A stretch of 64,000 bases of DNA from Arthrobacter alpinus (lineage in GTDB: Bacteria; Actinomycetota; Actinomycetes; Actinomycetales; Micrococcaceae), in NCBI RefSeq assembly GCF_001294625.1, contig NZ_CP012677.1, positions 3,286,001 to 3,350,000 of the forward strand. Reading direction: 5' to 3'. The translations under genes and the position numbers were made by a program. Shown piece after piece: positions 27,157 to 36,409 of the stretch. Numbering within the stretch: the first letter of the stretch is position 1; every line of letters begins with the position of its first letter. The notes beneath the pieces are model-generated. The model saw nothing but the letters and a program-made list of their open reading frames with translations, was not told where the DNA came from and did not search any database.

Positions 27157-28743
27157 TTAGCGCCATTCCCGAGCCTCCTTGTTGGCGGGGCGTTTCCTTG
27201 CGGGCGGCACTGCTCTCGCGGGGACGGGAGTATTGACGTCGCGTCCTTGGAACACAAATTTGTGCACTTTCACGGGGGCGCCGTGAAACGCCGGGACAAG
27301 TAGCTCATTCACTCTTTGTATGATCCCCCGGATGGCCGGATCGTCGCTGTTTTCCACGGCCTTCGCGTCATTGAGGTAGTTGTCCAGATCATGTGCCTCG
27401 CGGATGATCGCCACCGGATCATTGCCCTCGGTGGCGCCTGGCCGGTGCGACGTCACGCTGACCCAATTGGGCAAATCCGGCGCAGGTCCAAAGTCAGCGG
27501 CAGTAACAATGTCATGTTCATTTTCCAGGCCGAGGACCTGAATACTAGGGGCAACGTGCAGGTTTTTTGCCGGGGCCCCGGCAATAATGAGCATTTTGAC
27601 GTTGACTTTCGCCAGGAATGCCGGATCCGCGGCTGCGGCGACCGCATGAATACCGCCGCCGCTATGCCCGGTGATCACCACTTCCTCGTTTGCGAGCGCC
27701 CCGACAGCGTGAAGGGCCGCCTTCATCAGCTCCTGAATAACTATGTGTTGCTGGGCGAACATCTCCTTCTGAGCCGCCGTCATGCCTTCCAGGTCGCCTT
27801 CAAGATCCCAAGGGTTCTCGCTGTCCACCTTGTTCCACACCTCGGTGCCTGGCAGGTTCACAATCCACACCCGCGAGCCGTCGGGCCGGTCAACCCTGTC
27901 CACGCCGATTGACCCGGGCGGATATCCGTAGGCGGCCTTGCTACCCTCCAGCAGCCCCTTGATGGTTGACTCCACCTTTCCCGGCACGCCCTCTGCTGGT
28001 TCGGCGACCGCCCGGTCCGGCTGCCATGGCAAGGCCGGGGCATACCATTGATCCCGCGGGATGGCCTGCACGGCAAGGCGCCCCGGTTTTGCTAGGCCCG
28101 CCCAGTCAAAAGTTCCTCTCACAAAGGCTCCCGCACCCACACCCCTGTTTGCCGTGTTGACAAGACCCAGATGGGTCAACAAATAGAAGGACCCGATTCC
28201 AGGACCCAATGCTGCCGCGCCGTAAGCAGGGCCGTTGTTGAGCAGTTTCTCGGTGGAATCGCGCAGCCCCTGTTCCTTGGCGCCCCGCCAGGAATGCCAA
28301 GCATCCACCCACAATTTCACGGGTGCCAGAGGTCCCCATATCCACGTTTGGTACCCGCTACCGAGAGCCTGGAGCTGTGCCGTCTTTGCCACCACCGCCG
28401 CATTGTGGGCCTCCGCTTCGTCATAGTTTCTGGCTGCATTGCTTGTTTGCCTGGCCAGCTCCGCTGTGTCGCCCTGGACGCGCATGCATGACCACAGCGC
28501 CGCCCTGACTGCGTCAACGGCGCCGTAGTTGAGGCCGCCGTAGGGGTAGCCGGGCGCACCCTGCTGCGTTGCTGTGCACAGCCATTCCCACTCGGAGCGC
28601 AGCCTATCCACCAGCGGTTCCAATTGTTCGGCCAGCCGTGCCAGCTTCAGACCGGCGGCGGAAATCTCACCCATCGTGTACCGGATGGAGCCGACGCCGC
28701 CGGTAATGGAAAATGTGGTGTCAGATTCACCCGCACTGGTCAT
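27157..28743 (-). CDS. alpha/beta hydrolase with WXG-like N-terminus, possible type VII substrate
   Basis: This 528-residue protein has a helical N-terminal region (about 20-155), then a linker and a C-terminal lipase-like alpha/beta hydrolase domain. The nucleophile is in ITGHSGGG (Ser361). A YxxxE motif (YDEAE, residues 107-111) follows the helical hairpin, the form of the type VII secretion signal. It has no Sec signal peptide. The ATG overlaps the stop of the WXG100-like gene as ATGA, so the pair is translationally coupled. Export as a heterodimer with its small partner is inferred. No ESX core genes lie in the window. Confidence 0.7.
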   Translation of the reverse strand: MTSAGESDTTFSITGGVGSIRYTMGEISAAGLKLARLAEQLEPLVDRLRSEWEWLCTATQQGAPGYPYGGLNYGAVDAVRAALWSCMRVQGDTAELARQTSNAARNYDEAEAHNAAVVAKTAQLQALGSGYQTWIWGPLAPVKLWVDAWHSWRGAKEQGLRDSTEKLLNNGPAYGAAALGPGIGSFYLLTHLGLVNTANRGVGAGAFVRGTFDWAGLAKPGRLAVQAIPRDQWYAPALPWQPDRAVAEPAEGVPGKVESTIKGLLEGSKAAYGYPPGSIGVDRVDRPDGSRVWIVNLPGTEVWNKVDSENPWDLEGDLEGMTAAQKEMFAQQHIVIQELMKAALHAVGALANEEVVITGHSGGGIHAVAAAADPAFLAKVNVKMLIIAGAPAKNLHVAPSIQVLGLENEHDIVTAADFGPAPDLPNWVSVTSHRPGATEGNDPVAIIREAHDLDNYLNDAKAVENSDDPAIRGIIQRVNELLVPAFHGAPVKVHKFVFQGRDVNTPVPARAVPPARKRPANKEAREWR

Positions 28744-29087
28744 TGCGGGCCTCCGTTGAACCACGGACCCAAACCGGGGCCCGTGTAAGGGGACCCCGCC
28801 GCTGCGGACTCCAAGTTTTGCGCATAGAACTGCACGGCCTCGGCACCGGCCCGAACATCCTCCACGGCCTCGACCAGTGCAGTGTTGCAAACGGTCACCG
28901 ACTCGCCAAAGGCCGCTGCCGCCTTTGACTGCCAGCCCAAGGCCCGCAGCGGCCCCAACGCTAACCGCACGGCGTCGATCTCCCTGGCAATCGACTCCAG
29001 ACGTTGGGCCACCACGGCAACGGCGTCAGGCGTTGGCCCCGCCACCGCCTTGTCAGGTCCAATATCTTCTTGCCCAAAATAGTCCAT
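28740..29087 (-). CDS. WXG100-like small helical protein, partner of the hydrolase
   Basis: This 115-residue protein is predicted to be two long helices joined by a turn containing LGWQSKAAAAF, a WxS variant of the WxG motif, near residue 51. Length and layout match the ESAT-6/WXG100 superfamily, with a Gly/Pro-rich tail. GGGAGCGG precedes the ATG. It is the first gene of the two-gene unit with the hydrolase. Such partners usually form a heterodimer with the N-terminal helices of the larger protein. Family assignment rests on pattern, not on a profile search. Confidence 0.65.
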   Translation of the reverse strand: MDYFGQEDIGPDKAVAGPTPDAVAVVAQRLESIAREIDAVRLALGPLRALGWQSKAAAAFGESVTVCNTALVEAVEDVRAGAEAVQFYAQNLESAAAGSPYTGPGLGPWFNGGPQ

Positions 29088-29226
29088 CTGCCGCTCCCAA
29101 AAACTGCCCTACACCTGAGACTAGGGTTGCCGTGCGGCGCCCGCCAACCCCTCCCTCCAGGATGTGAATAAGTCACCTGCCAGCCCCCGCTGTGGAGGAA
29201 TCATAGGTTCATGAAAGAATTAGCCC

Positions 29227-30669
29227 ATGTCTGATTCTGCATCTGCCACAGCCCGCATCCCTTCCGGCCGCAAGTCCCTGGCCGCTTCCTCCGAGCGCAT
29301 TGCCCTGGGACCCCTCGACGGCCGCTACGCCGGCGCCGTTGCTCCCTTGGTGGACTACCTGTCCGAGGCGGCACTGAACCGAGACCGTGTGGGTGTGGAA
29401 GTTGAGTGGTTCATCCACCTGACCAACCACAACGTGTTGCCCGGCACCGAACCCCTCACCGCCGTTCAGCAGGCCGGCCTGCGCGCCATCGTCACCGAGT
29501 TCGACGCCGCAGCCGTGAAGGAATTGGCTGACATCGAGAACATCACCGTCCACGACGTCAAGGCTGTGGAATATTTCATCGGCAACCGCTTGGCCGCCTT
29601 GGGCCTGGAGCGCCTGAAGCCGCTGGTCCACTTCGGCTGCACCAGCGAAGACATTAACAACCTCTCCTACGCCGTGGGCGTCAAAGGCGCAGTCGAGGAC
29701 GTCTGGCTGCCCGCAGCCCGCGCCCTGGTTGCCAAGATCGCCGAAATGGCGGAGGAAAACCGCGCCGTGCCGATGCTATCCCGCACGCACGGCCAGCCCG
29801 CCACCCCCACCACACTGGGCAAGGAACTGGCAGTGACGGCCTTCCGCCTGGCCCGCCAGCTGGACCGCATCGCCAAGACCGAGTTCCTGGGAAAGATCAA
29901 CGGCGCCACAGGCACTTACGCCGCCCACTACGCCTCCGTCCCGGCCGCCGACTGGGAAGCCGTTGCCAAGGGCTTTGTGGAGTCGCTGGGTCTGGTGTGG
30001 AACCCGCTGACCACCCAGATCGAATCCCACGACTGGCAGGCCGAGCTGTACGCCGACATGGCCCGCTTCAACCGCATCCTGCACAACCTGTGCACGGACG
30101 TGTGGAGCTACATCTCCATCGGCTACTTCGCCCAGATCCCCGTTCCGGGCGCCACGGGTTCCTCGACCATGCCGCACAAGGTCAACCCGATCCGCTTTGA
30201 GAACGCCGAGGCAAACCTGGAAATCTCCAACGCGCTCCTGGACACCCTGGGCGCCACCTTGGTCACCAGCCGCTGGCAGCGCGACCTCACCGACTCCTCT
30301 AGCCAGCGCAACATCGGCGTGGCCTTTGGCCATTCACTGCTGGCCATCAACAACACCCTGGGCGGCCTGGGCCGCCTGGATACGGCCGATGCCGTGCTGG
30401 CGAACGATCTAGACCACAACTGGGAGGTTCTCGCCGAGGCCATCCAGATGGTCATGCGTGCCGAGGCCATTGCCGGCGTCGAAGGCATGGAAGACCCCTA
30501 CGAGCGCCTCAAGGACCTGACCCGGGGCCAGCGCGTTGACGCCGAGCGGATGCAGGAGTTCGTCTCCGGCCTTGGCCTCTCCTCCGGCGCACAGGACCGC
30601 CTACTGGCCCTGACCCCTAGCACGTACATCGGCATCGCTGAGTCCTTGGTGGATCACCTGCAAAAGTAG
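29227..30669 (+). CDS. purB: adenylosuccinate lyase
   Basis: The 480-residue enzyme has the fumarase/aspartase superfamily signature GSSTMPHKVNPIRFENAEAN, the catalytic histidine in RTHGQPATPTTLG, and TSEDINNLSYAV. It splits adenylosuccinate to AMP and SAICAR to AICAR, releasing fumarate in both steps of purine synthesis. The length is that of the longer E. coli-type PurB. No other pur gene is near. The ORF is followed by a long hairpin element (30681-30735). Confidence 0.96.
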   Translation: MSDSASATARIPSGRKSLAASSERIALGPLDGRYAGAVAPLVDYLSEAALNRDRVGVEVEWFIHLTNHNVLPGTEPLTAVQQAGLRAIVTEFDAAAVKELADIENITVHDVKAVEYFIGNRLAALGLERLKPLVHFGCTSEDINNLSYAVGVKGAVEDVWLPAARALVAKIAEMAEENRAVPMLSRTHGQPATPTTLGKELAVTAFRLARQLDRIAKTEFLGKINGATGTYAAHYASVPAADWEAVAKGFVESLGLVWNPLTTQIESHDWQAELYADMARFNRILHNLCTDVWSYISIGYFAQIPVPGATGSSTMPHKVNPIRFENAEANLEISNALLDTLGATLVTSRWQRDLTDSSSQRNIGVAFGHSLLAINNTLGGLGRLDTADAVLANDLDHNWEVLAEAIQMVMRAEAIAGVEGMEDPYERLKDLTRGQRVDAERMQEFVSGLGLSSGAQDRLLALTPSTYIGIAESLVDHLQK

Positions 30670-30680
30670 GCATCCTGTAC

Positions 30681-30735
30681 CGAATGGACAGTTGTTGCCG
30701 ATGCCGTTCCCTTATTAGCAACAGCTGCCCATTCG
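30681..30735. terminator. long hairpin after purB (18-bp stem, 19-base loop)
   Basis: CGAATGGACAGTTGTTGC (30681-30698) pairs with bases 30718-30735. Sixteen of 18 pairs are Watson-Crick, with one G-T pair and one mismatch. It begins 12 bases after the purB stop. No U-tract follows. The outer sequence CGAATGGAC is shared with the 37906 palindrome and is close to the 52324 one. Confidence 0.65.
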
Positions 30736-30839
30736 CTTGAGGGAACGACGGCGGAACCCGGGTTGCGTTTGACTCGCGCCTTGGGTGCCGCCGTCGTTGC
30801 TTCCATCGCATCGAGGAGGTCACCGCCCTTTGTGCTGCG

Positions 30840-31574
30840 CTACCCGCCGTTTAGTGTGGTGAACTTCGAGTATGCCACTATGATGCCCGTCACGAGGGCG
30901 ACCCCGGCCAGCGCCATGATCCACGGCAGGCGCCGGTAACTCGCCGCGCGGATGCTTCGGCGCCGCGATGCGAAGCCGGCTTGTAGCTTCTCGGAGTCAC
31001 TCCGATCCGCAGGTGGACCCTGATGCCACACCCCGGGCTGGGAGGCCGCTGTGACGATCTGCTCACCTCCCGGGGTGACAGGCTTGCCGGGCGCCGTCTG
31101 AACCCGCGCTGTAGCTCCCTGCTATCCAGCACGGCGACGGTCTCGTGCTTTTTCTTGACGTCCAGCCGTGCCGCACCTACCACCACGATCATGGCGGCCA
31201 CGTCCACGGGACGGCCCACGGCCTGGCTCAGGAACTTCGTGGCGCACTTTGCCTCATGCACCGAGTTGTGCAGGTGGGGCTGCTTGGTTCCATTGATCAT
31301 CAGGATCCCGCCGGACACCCACAGGGACGGCGTGCAACACCGTATAGTCCCGGCCAAGCCCGGCCAGAATCCGGGCCACCTCGATCTCGTCCAAGGCCCC
31401 CGCTAACCACCGCAGCGCCTTCGCAGCCAACGGGCTGGCACCAAACAGGCGACCCAACGCACCGCGCAGCTGCGTCTCCTGCTGGGCCCGGAGTAATTCG
31501 GTGATGACAGACTCGCCAGGGACCTGCTCCCGCAGGCTGTGACCGGCGACCGTGTCATCCAGGTTGCTTTCCAT
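30840..31574 (-). pseudogene. NERD-domain protein, broken by deletion and frameshift
   Basis: Three pieces in different frames join into one NERD (nuclease-related) protein. The N-terminal piece (31574 to about 31303) ends EVARILAGLGRDYTVLHAVPVG. The frame then shifts to a piece starting WVSGGILMINGTKQPHL (about 31303 to 31060). The stretch that normally lies between, with the DIDH...GPGG motif, is missing, so about 30 codons were lost. A second break near 31060 looks like one lost G in AGCAG(G)ATC. The last piece (to 30840) carries a membrane segment (LPWIMALAGVALVTGIIVAY). The core catalytic motif is gone, so the gene is surely inactive. Confidence 0.8.
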
Positions 31575-31683
31575 GGCTGAAGCCGGGACACGACGATGGA
31601 CCCGCCCCTATATCACCGGGGCCTGGTTTCCAGGAGTGTCCGCCTTATGACGCAGGACCCAGGCTCCACCACCGTCAAATTCA

Positions 31684-32064
31684 CTAGTCGAACCACAGAT
31701 CACAGGGCCTTGTAGAGCCGGCCCTGACGCCTATGCAGGAGGGCATGGGCTCCATCAGGAACTCCCCGTCCGGGGTGCATTCAAAAATGTAGTGGTTGGG
31801 CCTGAACGCGTTCTGCAGCATTTCACAATCGCAATAGCCGCCGCGCCGGCACATCCGCTCCTCCAGGGCCGTGGCCCGGGGTGCCCGAAGATCGCGGTAG
31901 CGCCTCATCCAGAACATGCCGTGGCAGCCAAAATCGAGCATTCTGTAGACGTAGCAGACCAGGCACTCACGCGGTAGCGGCAGGGTCAGCGCGGTGGACA
32001 GCTCATGGAGTTCTTGTTCAAGGTGGTCAAAAAACTCCGCTTCTTCCGGTGGCAGTGCCTCCAT
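31684..32064 (-). CDS. DUF2695-like small cysteine-rich protein
   Basis: The 126-residue protein has GGYCDCEMLQNAFRPN near residue 80, the hallmark of DUF2695 proteins. It also has CLVCYVYRMLDFGCHG in the first half, giving seven or more cysteines that may bind metal. The N-terminus is acidic and helical. Function is unknown. Overlapping frames on the other strand are not convincing. It stands alone next to the NERD pseudogene, upstream of it on the same strand. Confidence 0.7.
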   Translation of the reverse strand: MEALPPEEAEFFDHLEQELHELSTALTLPLPRECLVCYVYRMLDFGCHGMFWMRRYRDLRAPRATALEERMCRRGGYCDCEMLQNAFRPNHYIFECTPDGEFLMEPMPSCIGVRAGSTRPCDLWFD

Positions 32065-32269
32065 GACGACTCCTTTTTGTTGGGGACTTCAGCTTCGCCC
32101 CGGCGGGTGACATTTTCCAGCTTTCGCAAGGTGAATGTGGGGACCAAGGGCCTCGGATACGGCTGTGGAGGGCGCACCAGAACAAGTACGGCCCGGCAGC
32201 TGCATAATCGAGATGTGTTATTACCAACAATTCACGGCCTACCCCGGCCCTCTCGAGTACATTCGGCTT

Positions 32270-32704
32270 ATGAGCAACGGCGATATCACCTTTCACACCC
32301 GTAAATGGGTCCGCCCCGAAGACCTGAACGCCAACGGCACGCTTTTCGGCGGCAGCTTGCTGCGTTGGATCGATGAAGAAGCCGCTATTTACGCGATCGT
32401 CCAACTAGGCAACGGCCTGGCAGTCACCAAGTACATGTCCGAGATCAACTTTGTCTCCTCCGCCCGGCAGGGAGACCTGATTGAAATGGGCCTGACGGCC
32501 ACCCACTTCGGGCGCACGTCACTGACCATGCGCGCCGAGGTCCGGAACATGTTCACCCGGGAGTCCATCCTGACCATCGAGAAGATCGTGTTCGTGAACC
32601 TAGGCGAGGATGGCAAGCCCGCAGCCCACGGCTTCGACGCCATCACCTACGACAGGGACCGGGTCCCCCGCAAACACCTGAGCCACTTCGAACCCCAAGA
32701 CTGA
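32270..32704 (+). CDS. hotdog-fold acyl-CoA thioesterase
   Basis: The 144-residue protein has the hotdog thioesterase pattern of the YciA/BFIT type: VRPEDLNANGTLFGGSLLRW with the active-site region, then DEEAAIYA, FVSSARQGDLIEMG and a basic/aromatic tail. It hydrolyses acyl-CoA thioesters; the chain length is not predictable. ATG 32270 is preferred because the conserved domain starts eight residues later, while upstream frame sequence is non-conserved. There is no clear ribosome site, so translation may start from a leaderless transcript. Confidence 0.85.
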   Translation: MSNGDITFHTRKWVRPEDLNANGTLFGGSLLRWIDEEAAIYAIVQLGNGLAVTKYMSEINFVSSARQGDLIEMGLTATHFGRTSLTMRAEVRNMFTRESILTIEKIVFVNLGEDGKPAAHGFDAITYDRDRVPRKHLSHFEPQD

Positions 32705-32778
32705 ACCCCAAGACTGAACCCAGCCCTGAAACCCAGAACAGGGCCACGGGGCGGGCCACGCAGGAACGCTCCTGGGAG

Positions 32779-34002
32779 TCAGTGGGGCAGGTGCCCAGCC
32801 CGGGAGTCGTGGAACGCGAGAATCCGCTCCAACCCCTCCTGGACGGCGTCGTACCCGGCGGCAAAACTTAGCCTGACGGTGTGCCGCCCGCCAACAGCGT
32901 CAAAGTCCAGCCCGGGGACAACCGCCACTCCTGCCGACTCCAGCAGCGCCGAACAATAAGCGGCCGAGTCAGCGAACCCGTCCATCGCCGGACCTAGTCC
33001 GGCGTAAAGGTAAAACGCGCCATCCGCCGGGGCCACATCCTCCCAGCCCAGGCGGCCGACGTTCGCCAGAAGGTAGTCGCGGGTCCGGGAAAATTCGGCC
33101 ACAAACGCATCCGCCTCTGCGTAGGAGGCCTCGCTGAACGCAGCAACGGCCGCCAACTGGGCCGGCGCCGGCGGGCAGAGCGCCACATTACCGGCCAGTG
33201 CGTCCACCACCTCCACCAGCTCATCGGGCACGATGGCCCAGCCAAGCCGCCACCCCGTCATGCCCCAATATTTGGAGAAGCTGGAAATCACCACCGCGCT
33301 GCGGTCTACTTCCCAGGCGCACACGCCGCGGGGATCGGGCGCATCGGGGCCCGGGTAGGTGATGCCGTGGTAAATTTCGTCGCTGACCAGCCGCACCGAA
33401 TGCGTGGCACACCACCGCGCCAGCGCCGTCAGCTCCTCGCGGGAAACCATGGTGCCCGTGGGGTTGGCCGGTGAAGCAAGCATCAGCCCGGCCAGCGGCC
33501 CGTGCTCGCGCACCGCGGCATCGAGCTGCACCGGCGTCGGCTGGAAACGAGTGTCCGGGCCGGCGTCAATTTCAACCACCTCCACCCCGAGAGCGCGCAA
33601 AATGTTCTTGTACGCCGGGTAGCCCGGCCGGGCCAGGGCGACCCTGTCCCCGGCGTTGAATGCTGACAGGAACGTCAGCAGGAAGGCACCCGATGAACCT
33701 GTTGTCACGGCAACGTTCCGGGCATCAATCTCCAGTCCGTACCAACGCTGATAATGCCCAGCAATGGCTGCCCGAAGCTCGGCAATGCCCAGCGCCGGCG
33801 TATAGGTCATCGGCGTCCCTGCCGTGTGGAGGGCCGCGGCCGCCACTGACACGGCCGACGGCGCACCGCCACCGGGCTCCCCGGCACACAATGAAATGAC
33901 GGAGCGCCCGGCAGCACGCAACTGCGCCACGCGGGCCAGGATGTCCATCACCGCAAACGGCGGCACCTGGGCCCGGGCCGCAACACCGAGTGGGCCGCTC
34001 AC
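32779..34002 (-). CDS. class I PLP-dependent aminotransferase
   Basis: This 407-residue AspC/AvtA-like enzyme shows YTPALGIAELRAAIAGHY, TTGSSGAFLL, ASPANPTGTMV, SDEIYHGITY and the PLP lysine in SSFSKYWGMTGWRLGW, with LSFA near the end. It overlaps the upstream GH65 phosphorylase stop by four bases (ATGA), so it is translated with a sugar-degrading enzyme. That pairing is unexpected for an amino acid enzyme. The substrate is unknown; aspartate, alanine or aromatic acids are options. Confidence 0.87.
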   Translation of the reverse strand: MSGPLGVAARAQVPPFAVMDILARVAQLRAAGRSVISLCAGEPGGGAPSAVSVAAAALHTAGTPMTYTPALGIAELRAAIAGHYQRWYGLEIDARNVAVTTGSSGAFLLTFLSAFNAGDRVALARPGYPAYKNILRALGVEVVEIDAGPDTRFQPTPVQLDAAVREHGPLAGLMLASPANPTGTMVSREELTALARWCATHSVRLVSDEIYHGITYPGPDAPDPRGVCAWEVDRSAVVISSFSKYWGMTGWRLGWAIVPDELVEVVDALAGNVALCPPAPAQLAAVAAFSEASYAEADAFVAEFSRTRDYLLANVGRLGWEDVAPADGAFYLYAGLGPAMDGFADSAAYCSALLESAGVAVVPGLDFDAVGGRHTVRLSFAAGYDAVQEGLERILAFHDSRAGHLPH

Positions 34003-36365
34003 GACAAGCCCTGGCCGATCACCGGGAACCCCGTCGTGGGGAAGGAGCTGGGGAAGATCGACGGCGTCGGTATCGGAACGGGCGCCAGAGCCACTGCGGT
34101 TTGTTCGCCCATGGGAAGTTCCACTACGGTGCCGCGCACGTTCACGGCCAGGGCTGTACCGTCGTTGCTTACAGGCCGCGTGAAGGTGATGGCATCGGCC
34201 ACCAGGTCGACGGAGAGCATCACACCGCGGACGGAGAGCTTGAAGGACAGGCTCGACCAGCCGGCCGGCAGGCGCGGGTCAAAGTGCAGCATCTCGCCCT
34301 GGTCACGCATCCCGGCAAAACCGCAGACCAGCGAACTCCAGATCCCGCCGGTCGAGGCGACGTGCACGCCATCGATCGTGTTGCCGTGGGAGTTGTCCAG
34401 GTCGATGAACAGCGCCTCGGTGAAATGCTTGAGCGCGGTGTGGGTGTAGCCAAGTTCGGCGGCCATGATGCCCTGAACACAGGCTGACAAGGTCGAGTCG
34501 CCGGTGGTGATGGGGTCGTAAAAGTCGAAGGCGCGCTGCTTTTCCTCATCCGTAAAGTCCTGCCATTGCAAGAACATGGCCAGCACGGCGTCGGCCTGCT
34601 TGAGGACCTGGTGCCGGTAGATCACCAGCGGGTGGAAGTGCAGCAACAAGGGGTACTGGGACCGTGGCGTGGACCAGTCCCAGGGCTCCAGGGTCATGAA
34701 GTCGTTGTCCTGGCTGTGCACCTGCAGGTGCTCATCGAAGGGCACGGACATCCTGTCCGCTGCTTGCTTCCACACCTGCCGTTCGGTATCCGTGACGCCG
34801 GGGTGACCCTCCACGGCGGCCGCTGCGCGCAAGTTGAATCTGGCCATGACGTTCGTGTAAAGGTTGTCGTTGACCACGGCGGTGTATTCGTCCGGGCCCG
34901 TCACGCCGTGGATGTGGAACAAGCCGTCCTTGCCAAAAAAGCCCAGGGACACCCACATGCGGGCCGTCTCGACCAGGAGGTCAGCGCCCATCTCCTGGCG
35001 GAAACTGGCATCGCCTGTGGCCCATTCGTACCGGTGGGCGGCAAAGGCGATGGCCGCGTTGATGTGAAACTGTGCCGTGCCTGCAGCATAATAGGCGCTG
35101 GCTTCGAGCCCGTTGATGGTTCGCCACGCGAACAAGGCGCCGTCAACGCTGAGCTCGGTGGCACGACGACGGGCCGCCGGCAGCATCCTGTGCCGGGATT
35201 CCAGAACCTGGCGTGCCGCGATGGGATTGGTGTACGTCAGGTAGGGCAGCAGGTAGATTTCCTGGTCCCAAAAGTAGTGCCCCTCGTAGCCGGATCCGCT
35301 GACCCCCTTGGCCGGGATGCCAGACACCCCTGCGCGCGCCGTGGCTTGCGCAAGCGCAAACAAGTTCCAGCGAATTGCCTGTTGAAGTTCCGGCTCGCCG
35401 CCCACCGCAATGTCCGCCGTGGCCCAATACTGGGCGTAGTGTGCGGCACTTTGCGCAAAAATCGCATCCACGCTGACCAGCGCCGCCTGGGCTTCCATGG
35501 CCAGCGTCTCCCCGCGGTCAGGTGCCGCCGATGCCCCGGCAGTTACATAGCTGACGCTTTCCTGCAGCACAAACTCTTCGCCTTCGCCCAGCGCTAGGAC
35601 GTAGCGGACGCTTGATTCGTCCTGGTCCACCACCGTTTCAAAAGGCTGTTGCTCCGCATTGATCGAATGCTCCACTGCCATGGCCACGCGTTGGCGGGAC
35701 GCCGCAGTCTCCCACGCCAACCGGAGCGATCCGTCGGACCCGTGCAGGTGCAACGGCACCAGGATCCTGTCGGCATGACGGCCGGGGCGGCGCGGGTCAT
35801 GGGCCGACTGGTCCTCCACTGGCTTGTCCTGCCGATTGACGATGTCGCTTCTCACATCCGCGTACACCTCCCGGTCGGCGGTGATCCTCAACTCCACGCC
35901 CAAGGAACCGCGTGAGTCAAAGCCGACTGCCCGGCGCACCACGGTGGTGACCGTGGCGCCGGAGCGCGCCGCCCAGGTCACCTCACATTGGCAGATGCCG
36001 GTTGAAAAATCGACGCTTCGCCGGTAGTCCAGCACCGTGGATTCATCCAGGGTGAGTATTTCCCCGTCAATACTCACCGTGAAGTTGGCGGCATCTGGAA
36101 CGTAGACAATCCGCTGTCCGGCGCGGGCAAAGCCAAAGGCGTTTTCGGCGTGCTTGATCTCCCATGTTTCGTGGAAGCCGTTGATGAAGGTCCCGGGCAG
36201 GACGCCCTCATCGCCCAGAGAATGGCTGCCCCTAATGCCAAGGTGCCCGTTGCCGAGAGCCATCAGCGTTTCAAGAGTGCCGTCGTCGTCGCTTTCATGG
36301 GAGGTTTCCACAAGCTGCCACGGCTCGCAGGGGAACCGGCGCCGGTCCGAGTTGATCAATGCCAC
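33999..36365 (-). CDS. glycoside hydrolase family 65 phosphorylase (maltose/trehalose/kojibiose type)
   Basis: The 788-residue protein has the GH65 architecture: an N-terminal beta-sandwich (1-270), a linker, an (alpha/alpha)6 barrel (about 320-690) and a C-terminal beta sheet. GSGYEGHYFWDQEIYLLPYL marks the barrel, and the catalytic acid is the glutamate of VTGPDEYTAVVNDNLYTN (about residue 487). It phosphorolyses an alpha-glucoside to beta-glucose 1-phosphate and a sugar. The upstream beta-phosphoglucomutase then makes glucose 6-phosphate, as in the Mycobacterium Rv3400-Rv3401 pair. The precise disaccharide cannot be read from sequence. Confidence 0.9.
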   Translation of the reverse strand: MALINSDRRRFPCEPWQLVETSHESDDDGTLETLMALGNGHLGIRGSHSLGDEGVLPGTFINGFHETWEIKHAENAFGFARAGQRIVYVPDAANFTVSIDGEILTLDESTVLDYRRSVDFSTGICQCEVTWAARSGATVTTVVRRAVGFDSRGSLGVELRITADREVYADVRSDIVNRQDKPVEDQSAHDPRRPGRHADRILVPLHLHGSDGSLRLAWETAASRQRVAMAVEHSINAEQQPFETVVDQDESSVRYVLALGEGEEFVLQESVSYVTAGASAAPDRGETLAMEAQAALVSVDAIFAQSAAHYAQYWATADIAVGGEPELQQAIRWNLFALAQATARAGVSGIPAKGVSGSGYEGHYFWDQEIYLLPYLTYTNPIAARQVLESRHRMLPAARRRATELSVDGALFAWRTINGLEASAYYAAGTAQFHINAAIAFAAHRYEWATGDASFRQEMGADLLVETARMWVSLGFFGKDGLFHIHGVTGPDEYTAVVNDNLYTNVMARFNLRAAAAVEGHPGVTDTERQVWKQAADRMSVPFDEHLQVHSQDNDFMTLEPWDWSTPRSQYPLLLHFHPLVIYRHQVLKQADAVLAMFLQWQDFTDEEKQRAFDFYDPITTGDSTLSACVQGIMAAELGYTHTALKHFTEALFIDLDNSHGNTIDGVHVASTGGIWSSLVCGFAGMRDQGEMLHFDPRLPAGWSSLSFKLSVRGVMLSVDLVADAITFTRPVSNDGTALAVNVRGTVVELPMGEQTAVALAPVPIPTPSIFPSSFPTTGFPVIGQGLS

Positions 36366-36409
36366 TGGCGTTGCTCCTTCGTCATGATCGATTTTTTCCA
36401 GGGGCTTGG

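Noticed and set aside
30840..31031. A possible 63-residue single-TM protein
   Set aside because: Its sequence continues upstream in another frame as the C-terminus of a NERD protein, so it is treated as part of a pseudogene.
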